From the NCBI GenBank assembly GCA_900473175.1, contig UCKM01000029.1, forward strand, positions 1-64,000: a stretch of DNA of 64,000 nucleotides, written 5' to 3'. The notes below the pieces were generated by a model that was not told the origin of the DNA, searched no databases, and saw nothing but the letters and a program-made list of their open reading frames with translations. This DNA comes from Hyphomicrobiales bacterium. GTDB lineage: Bacteria; Pseudomonadota; Alphaproteobacteria; Rhizobiales; Rhizobiaceae. Shown piece by piece: positions 1 to 8,470 of the stretch (its first letter is position 1; the number at the start of each line of letters is the position of its first letter). Both the position numbers and the translations under genes were made by a program.

Positions 1-100
1 ACTCGGCGCGTTCCATCGAAGTGCGGACTGTCGCGATGTTGACGTTTTCATTGACTGGAAACTGTCGCACCTGATGGCATCGTCGGCGCTGCTTTGCCAT
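1..100 (-). CDS. Possible 5' end of an unidentified gene running off the left edge
   Basis: On the minus strand an open frame begins at ATG (98-100) or at an in-frame GTG about 14 codons later and continues off the window. The visible residues from the GTG include the stretch PVNENVNIATVRTSMERAE. Codon third positions are mostly G or C, as in neighbouring real genes. A palindromic repeat lies just outside the proposed start. About 33 codons are visible and no family is recognised. It could equally be non-coding sequence with chance codon bias. Confidence 0.35.
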   Translation of the reverse strand, partial: MAKQRRRCHQVRQFPVNENVNIATVRTSMERAE

Positions 101-103
101 GGG

Positions 104-124
104 TCCTCGGGTCAAGCCCGAGGA
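104..124. repeat. REP-like palindrome
   Basis: The sequence TCCTCGGG-tcaag-CCCGAGGA forms an 8-bp stem with a 5-base loop and is followed by ATGACGG. This CTCGGGTCAAGCCCGAGGATGACG type of palindrome is a common intergenic repeat in alphaproteobacteria. It could also end transcription of a gene on either side, although no T-run follows. Confidence 0.6.
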
Positions 125-245
125 TGACGGTGGGGTGGTGCTTCGCACACACTGCATCCCCGAGCTAGCCCAGAGGGGGTGTCAATCTTGCGGACACCTT
201 CCCCATCCAACGCAGAAGCCCTCACGAATCCATGCTGCCTAACCA

Positions 246-272
246 TGTCGCTTCCTTTGCGCTCGGCGTCGC
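246..272 (+). promoter_or_regulatory. Candidate GlxA/AraC operator upstream of the first MttB-like gene
   Basis: Two direct half-sites, TGTCGC at 246-251 and CGTCGC at 267-272, are 21 bp apart, which is two helical turns. The pair lies 80 bp before the ATG at 352. The same arrangement occurs upstream of three other transcription units of the pathway (10956-10982, 14114-14140 and 26634-26660 on the opposite strand). TGTCGC half-sites in direct repeat are known for the Pseudomonas ArgR regulator, which belongs to the same GlxA-type AraC family as the protein encoded at 22037-23035. Confidence 0.5.
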
Positions 273-351
273 TCACGCCGCGCACGCTGAATGCGCCTCT
301 GGCGATAGTGGCACCATCGCACGTACGGCGTGCAAGCGAAGGGCATGGGCA

Positions 352-1932
352 ATGAGCGAACCTGCAATTGAGATCGAAACAGGCAATTCACCGCGGGATC
401 ACGGCAGGCGCGGCGGTCGGTCACGGCCGCGCAGCGTTGAGAGCGGAGCATTCGATCAGCCGCCGTTCCGCCAGCTCAAAATCCCGTTTGCGCCGACGAA
501 GATCATCTCCGACGACGAGCTGGAATCGATCCATAACGCGTCGCTCAAGGTCTTGCAGGAGATAGGCGTCGAGGTCCTGCATGACGGTGCGCGCGAGATC
601 ATGAAAAAGGCCGGCGCCGATGTGACCCCAGGCTCGATGCGTGTCCATTTCGACAAGGACATGATCCTCGACTATGTCGGGCATGCACCTTCCGAGTTCA
701 CGCTGCACGCTCGCAATCCCGAGCACAACGTGCGTTTCGGCGGCAACAATCTCATTTTCGCGCAGATGGGCTCGGCACCGAATTGCTCCGATACCGATAA
801 TGGCAGGCGCTCAGGCAACCAGGCGGACTTTCGCAATTTCGTCAAGCTTGCCCAGATGCACAACATCATCAACACGACCGGCGGCTATCCGGTGGAACCG
901 ATCGATATTCACCCCTCGGTCCGCCATCTCGAATGCATCCGAGATCTTGCCACGCTTAGCGACAAGGCATTTCACGTCTATTCGCTCGGCAGGGAGCGCA
1001 ATCAGGACGGAATTGAGATCGCCCGGCTCGCCCGTGGCATCAGCCATGAGCAGCTGCAAAATGAAGCATCCTGCTACACCATCATCAACACCAATTCGCC
1101 GCTCAAGCTCGACGTTCCGATGATGGAAGGCATCATCCAGATGTCCGGCAACGGCCAGATCGTCATTGTAACGCCCTTCACGCTTGCGGGAGCGATGGCG
1201 CCGGTGACAATCGCCGGGGCGCTGGTCCAGCAGAACGCCGAGGCGCTAGCCGGCATTTCATTCACGCAGATGGTAAAGAAGGGTGCCCCGGTCGGCTATG
1301 GCGGATTTACCTCTAATGTCGACATGAAGTCCGGCGCTCCCGCTTTCGGTACGCCTGAATACATGAAAGCGCAGTTGGTCGGCGGCCAGCTTGCCCGCCG
1401 CTACGGCATCCCCTATCGCACCTCCAATGTCTGCGCGGCCAATACAGTGGATGCGCAGGCCGCGTACGAATCCGTCTTTTCTCTGTGGGGCGCCATCCAG
1501 GGCGGCGGCAATTTCATGCTGCATTCGGCGGGATGGCTCGAAGGCGGCCTGTGCTGCTCCTATGAAAAAATGATCCTTGATTTCGATCTGCTCCAGATGG
1601 TCGCGGAGTTCCTGACGCCGCTTGATCTGTCGGAGGACGCGCTCGGGGTGGACGCGATGCGCGACGTCGGCCCCGGCGGGCATTTTTTCGGCACGGCCCA
1701 TACCCAGTCTCGTTATAAGACCGCTTTTTACGCACCGATCATCTCGGACTGGCGCAACTATGAAACCTGGCAGGAGGCCGGTTCGCCGATAGCCATCGAG
1801 CGGGCTAACCGCATCTGGAAGGAGCGGCTCGCCACCTACCAGAAGCCGGCAATCGATCCGGCGGTCGAAGAAGAAATCAACGCATTTGTCGCGCGCCGCA
1901 AGTCTGAGGGCGGCGCCCCCACCGACTTCTGA
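352..1932 (+). CDS. MttB-superfamily (non-pyrrolysine) amine:corrinoid methyltransferase, first copy
   Basis: This is a 526-residue member of the trimethylamine methyltransferase (MttB) family. Such enzymes are TIM barrels that transfer a methyl group from a quaternary or tertiary amine to the Co(I) of a corrinoid protein in the cytosol. The frame is full length without an internal amber codon, so it is the pyrrolysine-free type; its relative MtgB of Desulfitobacterium is an established glycine betaine methyltransferase. Motifs such as NTNSPL, TPFTLAGAMAPVT and HSAGWLEGG are shared with the second copy at 9248-10834. Residues 15-28 form an Arg/Gly-rich N-terminal stretch (GRRGGRSRPR). An earlier in-frame ATG at 232 exists, but 352 fits the family and leaves a candidate operator outside the gene. 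A dimethylglycine dehydrogenase-like gene follows 59 bp downstream, which favours glycine betaine or a similar betaine as substrate; this is inference. Confidence 0.9.
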   Translation: MSEPAIEIETGNSPRDHGRRGGRSRPRSVESGAFDQPPFRQLKIPFAPTKIISDDELESIHNASLKVLQEIGVEVLHDGAREIMKKAGADVTPGSMRVHFDKDMILDYVGHAPSEFTLHARNPEHNVRFGGNNLIFAQMGSAPNCSDTDNGRRSGNQADFRNFVKLAQMHNIINTTGGYPVEPIDIHPSVRHLECIRDLATLSDKAFHVYSLGRERNQDGIEIARLARGISHEQLQNEASCYTIINTNSPLKLDVPMMEGIIQMSGNGQIVIVTPFTLAGAMAPVTIAGALVQQNAEALAGISFTQMVKKGAPVGYGGFTSNVDMKSGAPAFGTPEYMKAQLVGGQLARRYGIPYRTSNVCAANTVDAQAAYESVFSLWGAIQGGGNFMLHSAGWLEGGLCCSYEKMILDFDLLQMVAEFLTPLDLSEDALGVDAMRDVGPGGHFFGTAHTQSRYKTAFYAPIISDWRNYETWQEAGSPIAIERANRIWKERLATYQKPAIDPAVEEEINAFVARRKSEGGAPTDF

Positions 1933-1991
1933 CCAGTTGAATCACAATCTCAACGCATTGAATCACATTTCCATACAAGAGGCATAAGGCT

Positions 1992-4568
1992 ATGAAATCG
2001 CACGTTAAAGCAGTTGTCATCGGCGGTGGCGTTGTCGGATGTTCTGTCCTCTATCATTTGGCACGCGCGGGATGGACCGATGTCATGCTGATCGAGCGGT
2101 CGGAACTGACATCCGGCTCGTCCTGGCATGCGGCCGGCGGTTTCCATACGCTCAACGGCGATCCCAACGTTGCCAAGCTCCAGGCTTATACGGTGAGCCT
2201 CTACAAGGAGATCGAAGAGCTCTCCGGCCAGTCGTGCGGTCTTCACCTGACGGGCGGCGTGATGATGGCGGATTCGCCTGAACGGATGGATTTCCTCCGT
2301 CTCGCTCATGCCCGTGGCCGCTATCTCGGCATGGACACCGAACTGATCACGCCATCCGAGGCCAAGGCGATGTTCCCGCTCATGGACGAGACAAATTTCG
2401 TCGGCGCCATGTGGGATCCTGTCGAAGGCCACCTCGACCCGTCGGGCACGACCCATGCTTACGCCAAGGCGGCACGCAAGCTCGGCGCGGAAATCACCTT
2501 GCGCAACCGCGTCGTCGAATTGACGCAAGAAACGGATGGTACCTGGAATGTCGTGACCGAGCAGGGCACGGTCAAGGCCGAGCATGTCGTCAATTGCGGC
2601 GGCCTGTGGGCTCGCGAAGTCGGGCGCATGGTCGGTCTCGAACTGCCGGTTCTTGCCATGGAACACATGTATCTTCTCACCGAAGATGTTCCGGAAGTGA
2701 TGGAGTTCAACAAGTCCACCGGACGCGAACTCATTGGCGTCATGGACTTCAAGGGTGAGATTTATACGCGGCAGGAGCGCAACGGCATCCTGCTCGGCAC
2801 CTATGAGAAGGCGGCAAAGCCCTGGTCGCCTGTCAATACGCCCTGGGATTTCGGCCACGAACTGCTTGCGCCTGATATCGATCGCATCGCGCCATCGCTC
2901 GAAGTCGGATTTCGCCATTTCCCCGGCATTGAAAAGGCCGGCATCAAGCAGATCATCAACGGCCCCTTCACTTTTGCGCCCGATGGCAACCCGCTGGTCG
3001 GCCCGGTTCCGGGCCTCACCAATTATTGGACAGCCTGCGCCGTTATGGCCGGCTTCAGTCAGGGCGGCGGCGTCGGTCTTGCCCTGTCGAACTGGATGGT
3101 GCATGGCGAACCCGGTTTCGACGTATGGGGCATGGATGTCGCCCGCTTCGGCGAATGGGCGACGCTGCGCTATACCAATGCGAAGGTGCGTGAAAACTAT
3201 TCGCGCCGCTTCTCGATCCGCTTCCCCAACGAGGAATTGCCGGCGGCCCGTCCGCAGCAGACAACGCCACTCTACGACACCATGCTGGCGCAGAATGCGG
3301 TGATGGGGGATTCCTGGGGTCTCGAAACACCGCTCTGGTTCGCACCCGAGGGTACAGACCCGCGCGATATCGTTTCGTATCACCGCTCCAATGATTTCGA
3401 GCATATCGGCAATGAAGTCCGGGCGACACGCGAGAGCGTCGGGGTCACCGAGATTGCCAACTTCGCCAAATATGAGGTGACGGGCACCGGCGCCGAAGCG
3501 TTCCTGTCGCGGCTCATGACCAACACGATGCCGAAGACGAGACGGCTCGTCCTCACGCCCATGCTCAACCATGAAGGCAAGCTCATCGGCGACTTCACCA
3601 TTGCCAAGGCAGCCGACGACCGCTTCCTCATCTGGGGATCGTCCGCGGCCCAGCGCTATCACATGCGCTGGTTCCAGAAGCAGCAGCCGAAGGATGGCTC
3701 CGTCCATATTCACCGCTTCGACCAGACGCTGGTGGGCCTCGCAATTGCCGGGCCGAAATCCCGCGATCTCCTTGCCAAGCTTGTCGATGAAGACGTATCG
3801 ACCGCTGCCTTCCGCTTCATGGATTTTCGCGAGATGGCTGTCGGCGGCGCGCCGTGCAAAGTCAACCGCATCTCCTATACGGGTGATCTCGGTTATGAAA
3901 TCTGGATGGAGCCGGCCTATCAGCGGCTTGTCTACAAGGCGATCAAGGATGCCGGCGCCGAATACAACATTGTCGATTTCGGCATGCGCGCCCTGCTGTC
4001 GATGCGGCTTGAAAAGAACTTCCCGACATGGTTCCGCGAGCTGCGCCCGATCTACGGCGTATACGAAGGTTCAATGGACCGCTTCATCAAGCTTTCCAAG
4101 AATGACTTCATCGGTCGCGACATTGCAGCGAAGGAGAAGGCGGAGCTTGATGCCGGCACCAGCACCAAATTGCGCCGCGTGTCCTTCATCATCGACGTGC
4201 CGCATGGCGAAGGGGCCGCGGATGTGATGGGCGATGAACCGATCTGGGCGAAAGTTTCCAAGGATTACGGCACGGTGCAGGCGGGCCACGGCGTGGGCGC
4301 CCCCCGCTTCGATGCAACCGGCGAAGTCGTCGCCAATGCCGGCGACAAGGGCGCCGTACAGGGCGATTGGCGGGTGGTCGGCTGGGTCACGTCGGGCGGC
4401 TACGCTCACTATGTCCAGCATTCGATGGCACAGGGCTATGTTCCGGCAGAACTCGCCACCAGCGAGGCGCAAGGATTGTTCGAAGTCGAAATTCTTGGCG
4501 TCCGGCGCGCGGCCCGCATCAATCTGGAGCCGCCGTTCGATCCGTCAGGCGAAAAGATGCGCGGGTAA
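1992..4568 (+). CDS. FAD-dependent dimethylglycine/sarcosine dehydrogenase-like protein, first copy
   Basis: This is an 858-residue flavoprotein. The N-terminal dinucleotide fold GGGVVGCSVLYHLARAG (about residues 10-26) and the TSGSSWHAAG stretch are typical of the DAO/DMGDH family. The C-terminal half matches the GcvT/aminomethyltransferase fold that binds tetrahydrofolate in dimethylglycine and sarcosine dehydrogenases. The expected reaction is oxidative N-demethylation with formaldehyde units captured as methylene-THF. The start at 1992 follows AGAGGCATAAGGCT. It lies 59 bp after the first MttB-like gene and is probably cotranscribed with it, fitting a betaine to dimethylglycine to sarcosine sequence. 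Its last 24 bp overlap the end of a convergent gene. It is clearly divergent from the paralogue at 24021-26537, so the two may use different substrates. Confidence 0.88.
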   Translation: MKSHVKAVVIGGGVVGCSVLYHLARAGWTDVMLIERSELTSGSSWHAAGGFHTLNGDPNVAKLQAYTVSLYKEIEELSGQSCGLHLTGGVMMADSPERMDFLRLAHARGRYLGMDTELITPSEAKAMFPLMDETNFVGAMWDPVEGHLDPSGTTHAYAKAARKLGAEITLRNRVVELTQETDGTWNVVTEQGTVKAEHVVNCGGLWAREVGRMVGLELPVLAMEHMYLLTEDVPEVMEFNKSTGRELIGVMDFKGEIYTRQERNGILLGTYEKAAKPWSPVNTPWDFGHELLAPDIDRIAPSLEVGFRHFPGIEKAGIKQIINGPFTFAPDGNPLVGPVPGLTNYWTACAVMAGFSQGGGVGLALSNWMVHGEPGFDVWGMDVARFGEWATLRYTNAKVRENYSRRFSIRFPNEELPAARPQQTTPLYDTMLAQNAVMGDSWGLETPLWFAPEGTDPRDIVSYHRSNDFEHIGNEVRATRESVGVTEIANFAKYEVTGTGAEAFLSRLMTNTMPKTRRLVLTPMLNHEGKLIGDFTIAKAADDRFLIWGSSAAQRYHMRWFQKQQPKDGSVHIHRFDQTLVGLAIAGPKSRDLLAKLVDEDVSTAAFRFMDFREMAVGGAPCKVNRISYTGDLGYEIWMEPAYQRLVYKAIKDAGAEYNIVDFGMRALLSMRLEKNFPTWFRELRPIYGVYEGSMDRFIKLSKNDFIGRDIAAKEKAELDAGTSTKLRRVSFIIDVPHGEGAADVMGDEPIWAKVSKDYGTVQAGHGVGAPRFDATGEVVANAGDKGAVQGDWRVVGWVTSGGYAHYVQHSMAQGYVPAELATSEAQGLFEVEILGVRRAARINLEPPFDPSGEKMRG

Positions 4569-5312
4569 TTTCAACGCGGAGATAAAGGGCAGGCCCTTGC
4601 GCCTGCCCGTCCAGCCGACGACCACCAATGCACTCGCCGGCTCGTCATAGCGCTGCGCCAAGGCCCAGGTTTTGCAGTCGATGGCGGCTACATCCGCCCT
4701 GCCCGATGCAACCGCTTCAATCGAGGGGCGATGCCCCCCCGTCTCAACGTGGCTGACGAACAGGTCGAGCCCCTCTCCCAGCGCAGCAAGATCGCGCTGG
4801 ACCGCCAAATAGCCGGACATGGAGTCATGGCTGTTTAAGGCAAAACGCTTGCCACGAATCAATTCGAGCGGCAGCAGGGCTTGTCCATCGGCTGGGGCCG
4901 CAACCGCCGGGCCCTCGCCGCGCCGCATGACCAGCGCACTGGAATAGAGTTCGCCCGCCCCGCCCTCGATGCCGGAATAATCATCCTGTCCGGCGAAGTG
5001 CACGTGAGACTCGAGGCCGAGTTCCATCGGCCCCCAACAGCTCTGGGTGATAAGGAGGTCAGGATGACGCCACAATGTCGGCAGATCGAGCTCGTCGGGT
5101 GGAAGTGTCGCCGGATCGGGAGCAATGACATTGCCCGCCTTGTCCTTGATGCCACCCGGCACTGGCGGAAGATCGGCATTGCGCCGAACCAGATATTCGG
5201 GCGCGTCGTATCCGTTCGCGCGAAGGACACGGCGCATGCTTAGCCACTGCGCGTCCACTTCGGCGCGCCGTTCGGGCAGGTCGTACATCGGCAAAGCCGC
5301 AACAAACGTCAT
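4545..5312 (-). CDS. PhnD-like phosphate/phosphonate-binding domain protein, cytosolic
   Basis: This 255-residue protein resembles the PhnD-type substrate-binding fold of phosphonate ABC transporters, with a buried-core start (TFVAALPMYDLPERRAEVDAQW), a central LLITQSCWGPMEL segment and SGRADVAAIDCKTW near residue 205. No signal peptide or lipobox precedes the domain and no ABC permease or ATPase gene is adjacent, so a transport role is doubtful; a cytosolic ligand sensor or enzyme is possible. Its 3' end overlaps the convergent dehydrogenase gene by 24 bp. The desaturase gene on the same strand ends 9 bp upstream of it, so the two are probably cotranscribed. Confidence 0.7.
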   Translation of the reverse strand: MTFVAALPMYDLPERRAEVDAQWLSMRRVLRANGYDAPEYLVRRNADLPPVPGGIKDKAGNVIAPDPATLPPDELDLPTLWRHPDLLITQSCWGPMELGLESHVHFAGQDDYSGIEGGAGELYSSALVMRRGEGPAVAAPADGQALLPLELIRGKRFALNSHDSMSGYLAVQRDLAALGEGLDLFVSHVETGGHRPSIEAVASGRADVAAIDCKTWALAQRYDEPASALVVVGWTGRRKGLPFISALKLPAHLFA

Positions 5313-5321
5313 ATGGGAAGG

Positions 5322-6368
5322 CTACTCTTTAGGCGGCTCGGCGGGAATAGGAAGGGTGGAACCGCCCTGCAGGCTGATGCCATGGCGTCGTGGACGGAAG
5401 GCGCGTCCCGGTGCAGGCTCGCGGCGCAGTACGGGATGAACGACATCCTGCTTCTTGCGGAAGGCGTAGGCACGCAGGATTTCGAAATAATTGCGAAAGA
5501 CATAACCGCCATTCATCCGCTGCCACTCCTCGCGCTGTTCGCGATAGAGCTGCGGCAGGTCGTACCAGGGAACTGTCGGCCGCTTGTGGTGGACAAAATG
5601 CAGGTTGTTGTTGAGGAAAATCAGCGCCAGCGGCGATTTTTCGACGATGACGGTGCGCCCGTCCGGCCGCTCCGACCATTGATGTTCGCAGTAGCTGCGG
5701 ATGGCGATGATCGACAGTCCCCCATAGACGGAGGTTACCGCATAAAGCCAAAGCGGGATCCCGAAGACGAACTCGACGATGACGAGGACCGGAACGAGGC
5801 CAAGCCCATGCAGCAGCCACGCGGTGCGGGTTTTTTTATCACCCCCCGTAACCAGTTTCACCTCATTGATCAGGAAGCCGACAACCATCAGTGCCGGGCC
5901 AATGACAATCCGGCCCACCAAGGAATTATTCCAGTTGAGCAGCACCCTGACAGGCGCCGGCAGCTTTTCCCAATCGCCCAAGGCGCGGTAGTAGCTTTCC
6001 GGGTCATCGTAAGGGTCGGTCAGCCGTTCATCGGCGTGATGCTTAAGATGCAAATGCTTGTAGCGGCGATACGGAAAGACGAGGCCGATCGGCAGTGAAA
6101 CCAGGATTTCGTTGATTGTTCCGCTCCGAGTCGGATGACCGTGCAGAGCCTCATGTTGCAATGAGGAGTGGAAAGCAACGGCCACCGCCATCAAGCCAAA
6201 TGCGACGATCGGCAAGGCCGGGAATAGGTAAAAGCCCGATGCGAACCATAATCCGTAGCACGCGGTCATCAGGCCAATGGTGGGCCACTCAATGCCGAAG
6301 CGCTTTCGGGTCTGTTGAGGGTGAATTGAAGGTATGTGGGTATGTGTCTCTGATTCCATGATTTTCAT
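5322..6368 (-). CDS. Membrane fatty acid desaturase family protein
   Basis: This protein of about 348 residues has the di-iron histidine boxes of the membrane desaturase/hydroxylase family: HEALHG, HLKHH and HFVHH, with hydrophobic segments before and between them. Such enzymes use O2 and a reductase partner to desaturate or hydroxylate lipids or other hydrophobic substrates. The start is uncertain: ATG at 6368 or 6359 and a TTG at 6395 are in frame. It is divergent from an XRE regulator gene and shares a roughly 110-bp promoter region with it. Its place inside a methylated-amine cluster is unexplained; the substrate could be a membrane lipid, or an amine, and nothing visible decides this. 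Confidence 0.8.
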   Translation of the reverse strand: MKIMESETHTHIPSIHPQQTRKRFGIEWPTIGLMTACYGLWFASGFYLFPALPIVAFGLMAVAVAFHSSLQHEALHGHPTRSGTINEILVSLPIGLVFPYRRYKHLHLKHHADERLTDPYDDPESYYRALGDWEKLPAPVRVLLNWNNSLVGRIVIGPALMVVGFLINEVKLVTGGDKKTRTAWLLHGLGLVPVLVIVEFVFGIPLWLYAVTSVYGGLSIIAIRSYCEHQWSERPDGRTVIVEKSPLALIFLNNNLHFVHHKRPTVPWYDLPQLYREQREEWQRMNGGYVFRNYFEILRAYAFRKKQDVVHPVLRREPAPGRAFRPRRHGISLQGGSTLPIPAEPPKE

Positions 6369-6423
6369 GGTCTCACTGTCAGGAGCTGTCAGCAATGCGA
6401 TTTTTGTGAGAAAGCGTTGATTT

Positions 6424-6441
6424 TGCGCACCAAGTGGCGCA
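6424..6441. promoter_or_regulatory. Candidate operator for the XRE regulator
   Basis: The inverted arms TGCGC and GCGCA flank 8 bp (TGCGCACCAAGTGGCGCA) in the divergent region between the desaturase and XRE genes, about 35 bp before the regulator start. A related sequence, sharing GCAC-N4-TGGCGCAT, occurs at 10926-10940 between the second MttB-like gene and the corrinoid protein gene. This suggests autoregulation plus a link to the pathway, but rests on two sites. Confidence 0.35.
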
Positions 6442-6475
6442 TTTGTTGTATATTGTGAACAATGAGGACAGTAAT

Positions 6476-7306
6476 GTGGATAAGCGCGATCTTGCCCGCC
6501 TGTTTCAGGAACGGATCAAGAGCCTCCTGAGCCGCAATGGAGAGAATCAGTCTTCGTTCGCCGCTTCGGTTGGCATTGATCGCTCGGCCCTGTCACAGCT
6601 CCTGTCCGGGCAGTCCACCCGCCTGCCACGGGTTGAAACCTTGCTCAACATTGCCGAACGTCACGCGGTGTCACTCGACTGGCTCCTCGGCCTCAGCCAG
6701 GACGAAGGCATCACGGGCGAACTTCGTCCAAGCATGGAAATCGAGGAAGGCTTTGACAATCAGACTCTGCTTGTAAAATGGCATGCGGAGGCGACGGGCA
6801 GCAAGATACGCTATGTACCGGCTCGCATTCCTGACCTGTTACGCACGCAGGCGGTCATTTCGTACGAAACCTCCCTGGTTCATCGCGATCCTGCGACGCA
6901 GATCAGCGAAACGGCGTTCCGGCTGGATTATAACCGCCAGCCGGGCACGGACATGGAAGTGTGCATGCCGTTCCAGATGTTGCAGGACTTCGCCGCTGGT
7001 TGCAGCATCTGGGGTGATCTTCCGCGCAAGGTCCGCGTTGAACAACTGGAGCATATGGCAACGCTGCTCGACGAACTCTATCCCTCGTTCCGGCTCTATC
7101 TGTTCGACGGCCGTGAACGCTATTCGGTGCCCTACACGGTCTTCGGCCCCTATCGGGCCGCCATCTTCGTCGGGGAAATGTATCTGGTCCTCTATACGAC
7201 GGAAGCAGTGCTAACGATGCAGCGGCATTTCGACGGGCTGATCAGGGTCGCCAAGGTCAATGCCCATGAGGTCGCCAACTATGTTTCGTCGCTGAAAGTT
7301 GCCTGA
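6476..7306 (+). CDS. XRE-family transcriptional regulator with a C-terminal sensing domain
   Basis: A GTG start at 6476 preceded by GAGGA gives 276 residues; an upstream extension in frame lacks a good ribosome site. Residues about 5-65 form an XRE/Cro helix-turn-helix (QSSFAASVGIDRSALSQLLSG). The remaining ~200 residues are a C-terminal domain not resembling a peptidase or kinase and are probably ligand-sensing. The gene is divergent from the desaturase and precedes bmt. It most likely controls the desaturase, itself, or the amine pathway; the effector is unknown. Confidence 0.8.
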   Translation: MDKRDLARLFQERIKSLLSRNGENQSSFAASVGIDRSALSQLLSGQSTRLPRVETLLNIAERHAVSLDWLLGLSQDEGITGELRPSMEIEEGFDNQTLLVKWHAEATGSKIRYVPARIPDLLRTQAVISYETSLVHRDPATQISETAFRLDYNRQPGTDMEVCMPFQMLQDFAAGCSIWGDLPRKVRVEQLEHMATLLDELYPSFRLYLFDGRERYSVPYTVFGPYRAAIFVGEMYLVLYTTEAVLTMQRHFDGLIRVAKVNAHEVANYVSSLKVA

Positions 7307-7340
7307 GCGCCAACGCATGTCGCACAGAAGCATTGACCTC

Positions 7341-7360
7341 ATATAAAGACTTCCTTATAT
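7341..7360. promoter_or_regulatory. Near-palindromic operator upstream of bmt (SAM/SAH-responsive ArsR-type candidate)
   Basis: ATATAAAGACTTCCTTATAT is an imperfect 20-bp palindrome 35 bp before bmt. AT-rich palindromes of this kind (ATATAA..TTATAT with central GA/TC) resemble sites I recall upstream of methionine-cycle genes in alphaproteobacteria, attributed to ArsR-family regulators that sense S-adenosylhomocysteine or SAM. The assignment is from resemblance only; no such regulator is encoded here. A single TGTCGC half-site also lies at 7318-7323. Confidence 0.45.
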
Positions 7361-7394
7361 CGTTATCTAACCAATCTTCCAAGGAATGCGCCTT

Positions 7395-8408
7395 ATGACC
7401 ATTGCCAATCCACTCGCTGATCTCATCGCCGAAAAGGGCGTTCTGCTGGCCGACGGCGCAACCGGTACGAACCTGTTTGCCTCCGGTCTCGAGGCCGGCG
7501 AAGCGCCGGAACTGTGGAATGAGGCGCAACCCGAGAAGATCACTGCCTTGCACCAGGGCTTCGTCGATGCCGGCGCCGATATCATTCTTACCAACTCCTT
7601 TGGCGGCACGCGGCATCGCCTGAAACTGCATCATGCGCAGGATCGTGTGTTCGAGCTCAACAAGAAGGCCGCTGAGCTTGCCCGCGATGTTGCGGATAGG
7701 GCCGAACGCAAGGTCATTGTCGCCGGTTCTGTCGGCCCGACCGGCGAATTGCTGGTTCCGCTGGGCGCGCTGACCGAAGAAGACGCGGTTGCAGCTTTTA
7801 CGGAACAGCTTGAAGGTTTGAAGGCTGGCGGCGTCGATGTTGCGTGGATCGAGACAATGTCCGCGCCGGGCGAAATCCGCGCTGCGGCCGAGGCTGCGGT
7901 CAAGGTCGGCCTTCCTTATGTCTACACGGGCTCGTTCGATACCGCCGGCAAGACGATGATGGGCCTGCCACCCAAGGAAATTCACGGCGTCGTCGATGGC
8001 CTCGGCGAAAAGCCGGTTGCCGTTGGTGCCAATTGCGGCGTCGGCGCATCGGATATCCTCGCCTCGCTCCTCGACATGAGTGAAGCCGATCCGTCAGCCA
8101 CCATCGTCATCAAGGGTAATTGCGGTATTCCGGAGTTCCGCGGTTCGGAAATTTTCTATTCCGGTACGCCGGACCTGATGGCCAATTACGCTCACCTCGC
8201 GATTGATGGCGGTGCCAAGATCGTTGGCGGCTGCTGCGGCACGTCCTTCGAGCATCTGGCCGCCATGCGCAAGGCACTCGACAGCCACGCGCAGGGCCCT
8301 CGCCCGACGGTCGAGACAATTATCGAAACGATTGGGCCGATGCGCAACAAGCTCGCCGCCCATGCGGACGATACGCCAAAGCGTGAGCGCCGCGGGCGTC
8401 GCGGCTAA
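7395..8408 (+). CDS. bmt: Betaine-homocysteine S-methyltransferase (bmt type)
   Basis: This 337-residue homocysteine S-methyltransferase transfers a methyl group, probably from glycine betaine, to homocysteine to make methionine. It shows the family's ADGATGTNL start, NCGVG and the zinc-binding GGCCGTS signature near residue 280. The start at 7395 follows AAGGA at 7381-7385; an ATG at 7386 is also in frame. The last nine residues (KRERRGRRG) are an Arg/Gly-rich tail of the kind seen on four other enzymes of this region. Sinorhizobium meliloti Bmt is the established relative. A corrinoid or methyl-THF methyl donor cannot be excluded given the neighbours. A palindromic operator candidate precedes it and a hairpin terminator follows. 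Confidence 0.88.
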   Translation: MTIANPLADLIAEKGVLLADGATGTNLFASGLEAGEAPELWNEAQPEKITALHQGFVDAGADIILTNSFGGTRHRLKLHHAQDRVFELNKKAAELARDVADRAERKVIVAGSVGPTGELLVPLGALTEEDAVAAFTEQLEGLKAGGVDVAWIETMSAPGEIRAAAEAAVKVGLPYVYTGSFDTAGKTMMGLPPKEIHGVVDGLGEKPVAVGANCGVGASDILASLLDMSEADPSATIVIKGNCGIPEFRGSEIFYSGTPDLMANYAHLAIDGGAKIVGGCCGTSFEHLAAMRKALDSHAQGPRPTVETIIETIGPMRNKLAAHADDTPKRERRGRRG

Positions 8409-8426
8409 CAAGCGCCATCACTTCTG

Positions 8427-8454
8427 AAAATGGCTGGCACCTGCCAGCCATTTT
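8427..8454. terminator. Bidirectional hairpin terminator between bmt and the convergent Fe-S gene
   Basis: AAAATGGCTGGCA and TGCCAGCCATTTT form a 13-bp perfect stem with a very short central loop; T-rich ends on both strands allow termination from either direction. It lies 18 bp after the bmt stop and 16 bp after the stop of the opposite gene. Confidence 0.85.
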
Positions 8455-8470
8455 GCGTTTTGGGCGCCAC

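Noticed and set aside
232-351. Upstream extension of the first MttB-like gene to ATG 232
   Set aside because: No ribosome site, the added residues do not match the family, and a candidate operator (246-272) lies there.
352-1932. Pyrrolysine-encoding amber codon in the MttB-like genes
   Set aside because: Both MttB-like frames (this and 9248-10834) are full length with no in-frame TAG, so they are the pyrrolysine-free type.
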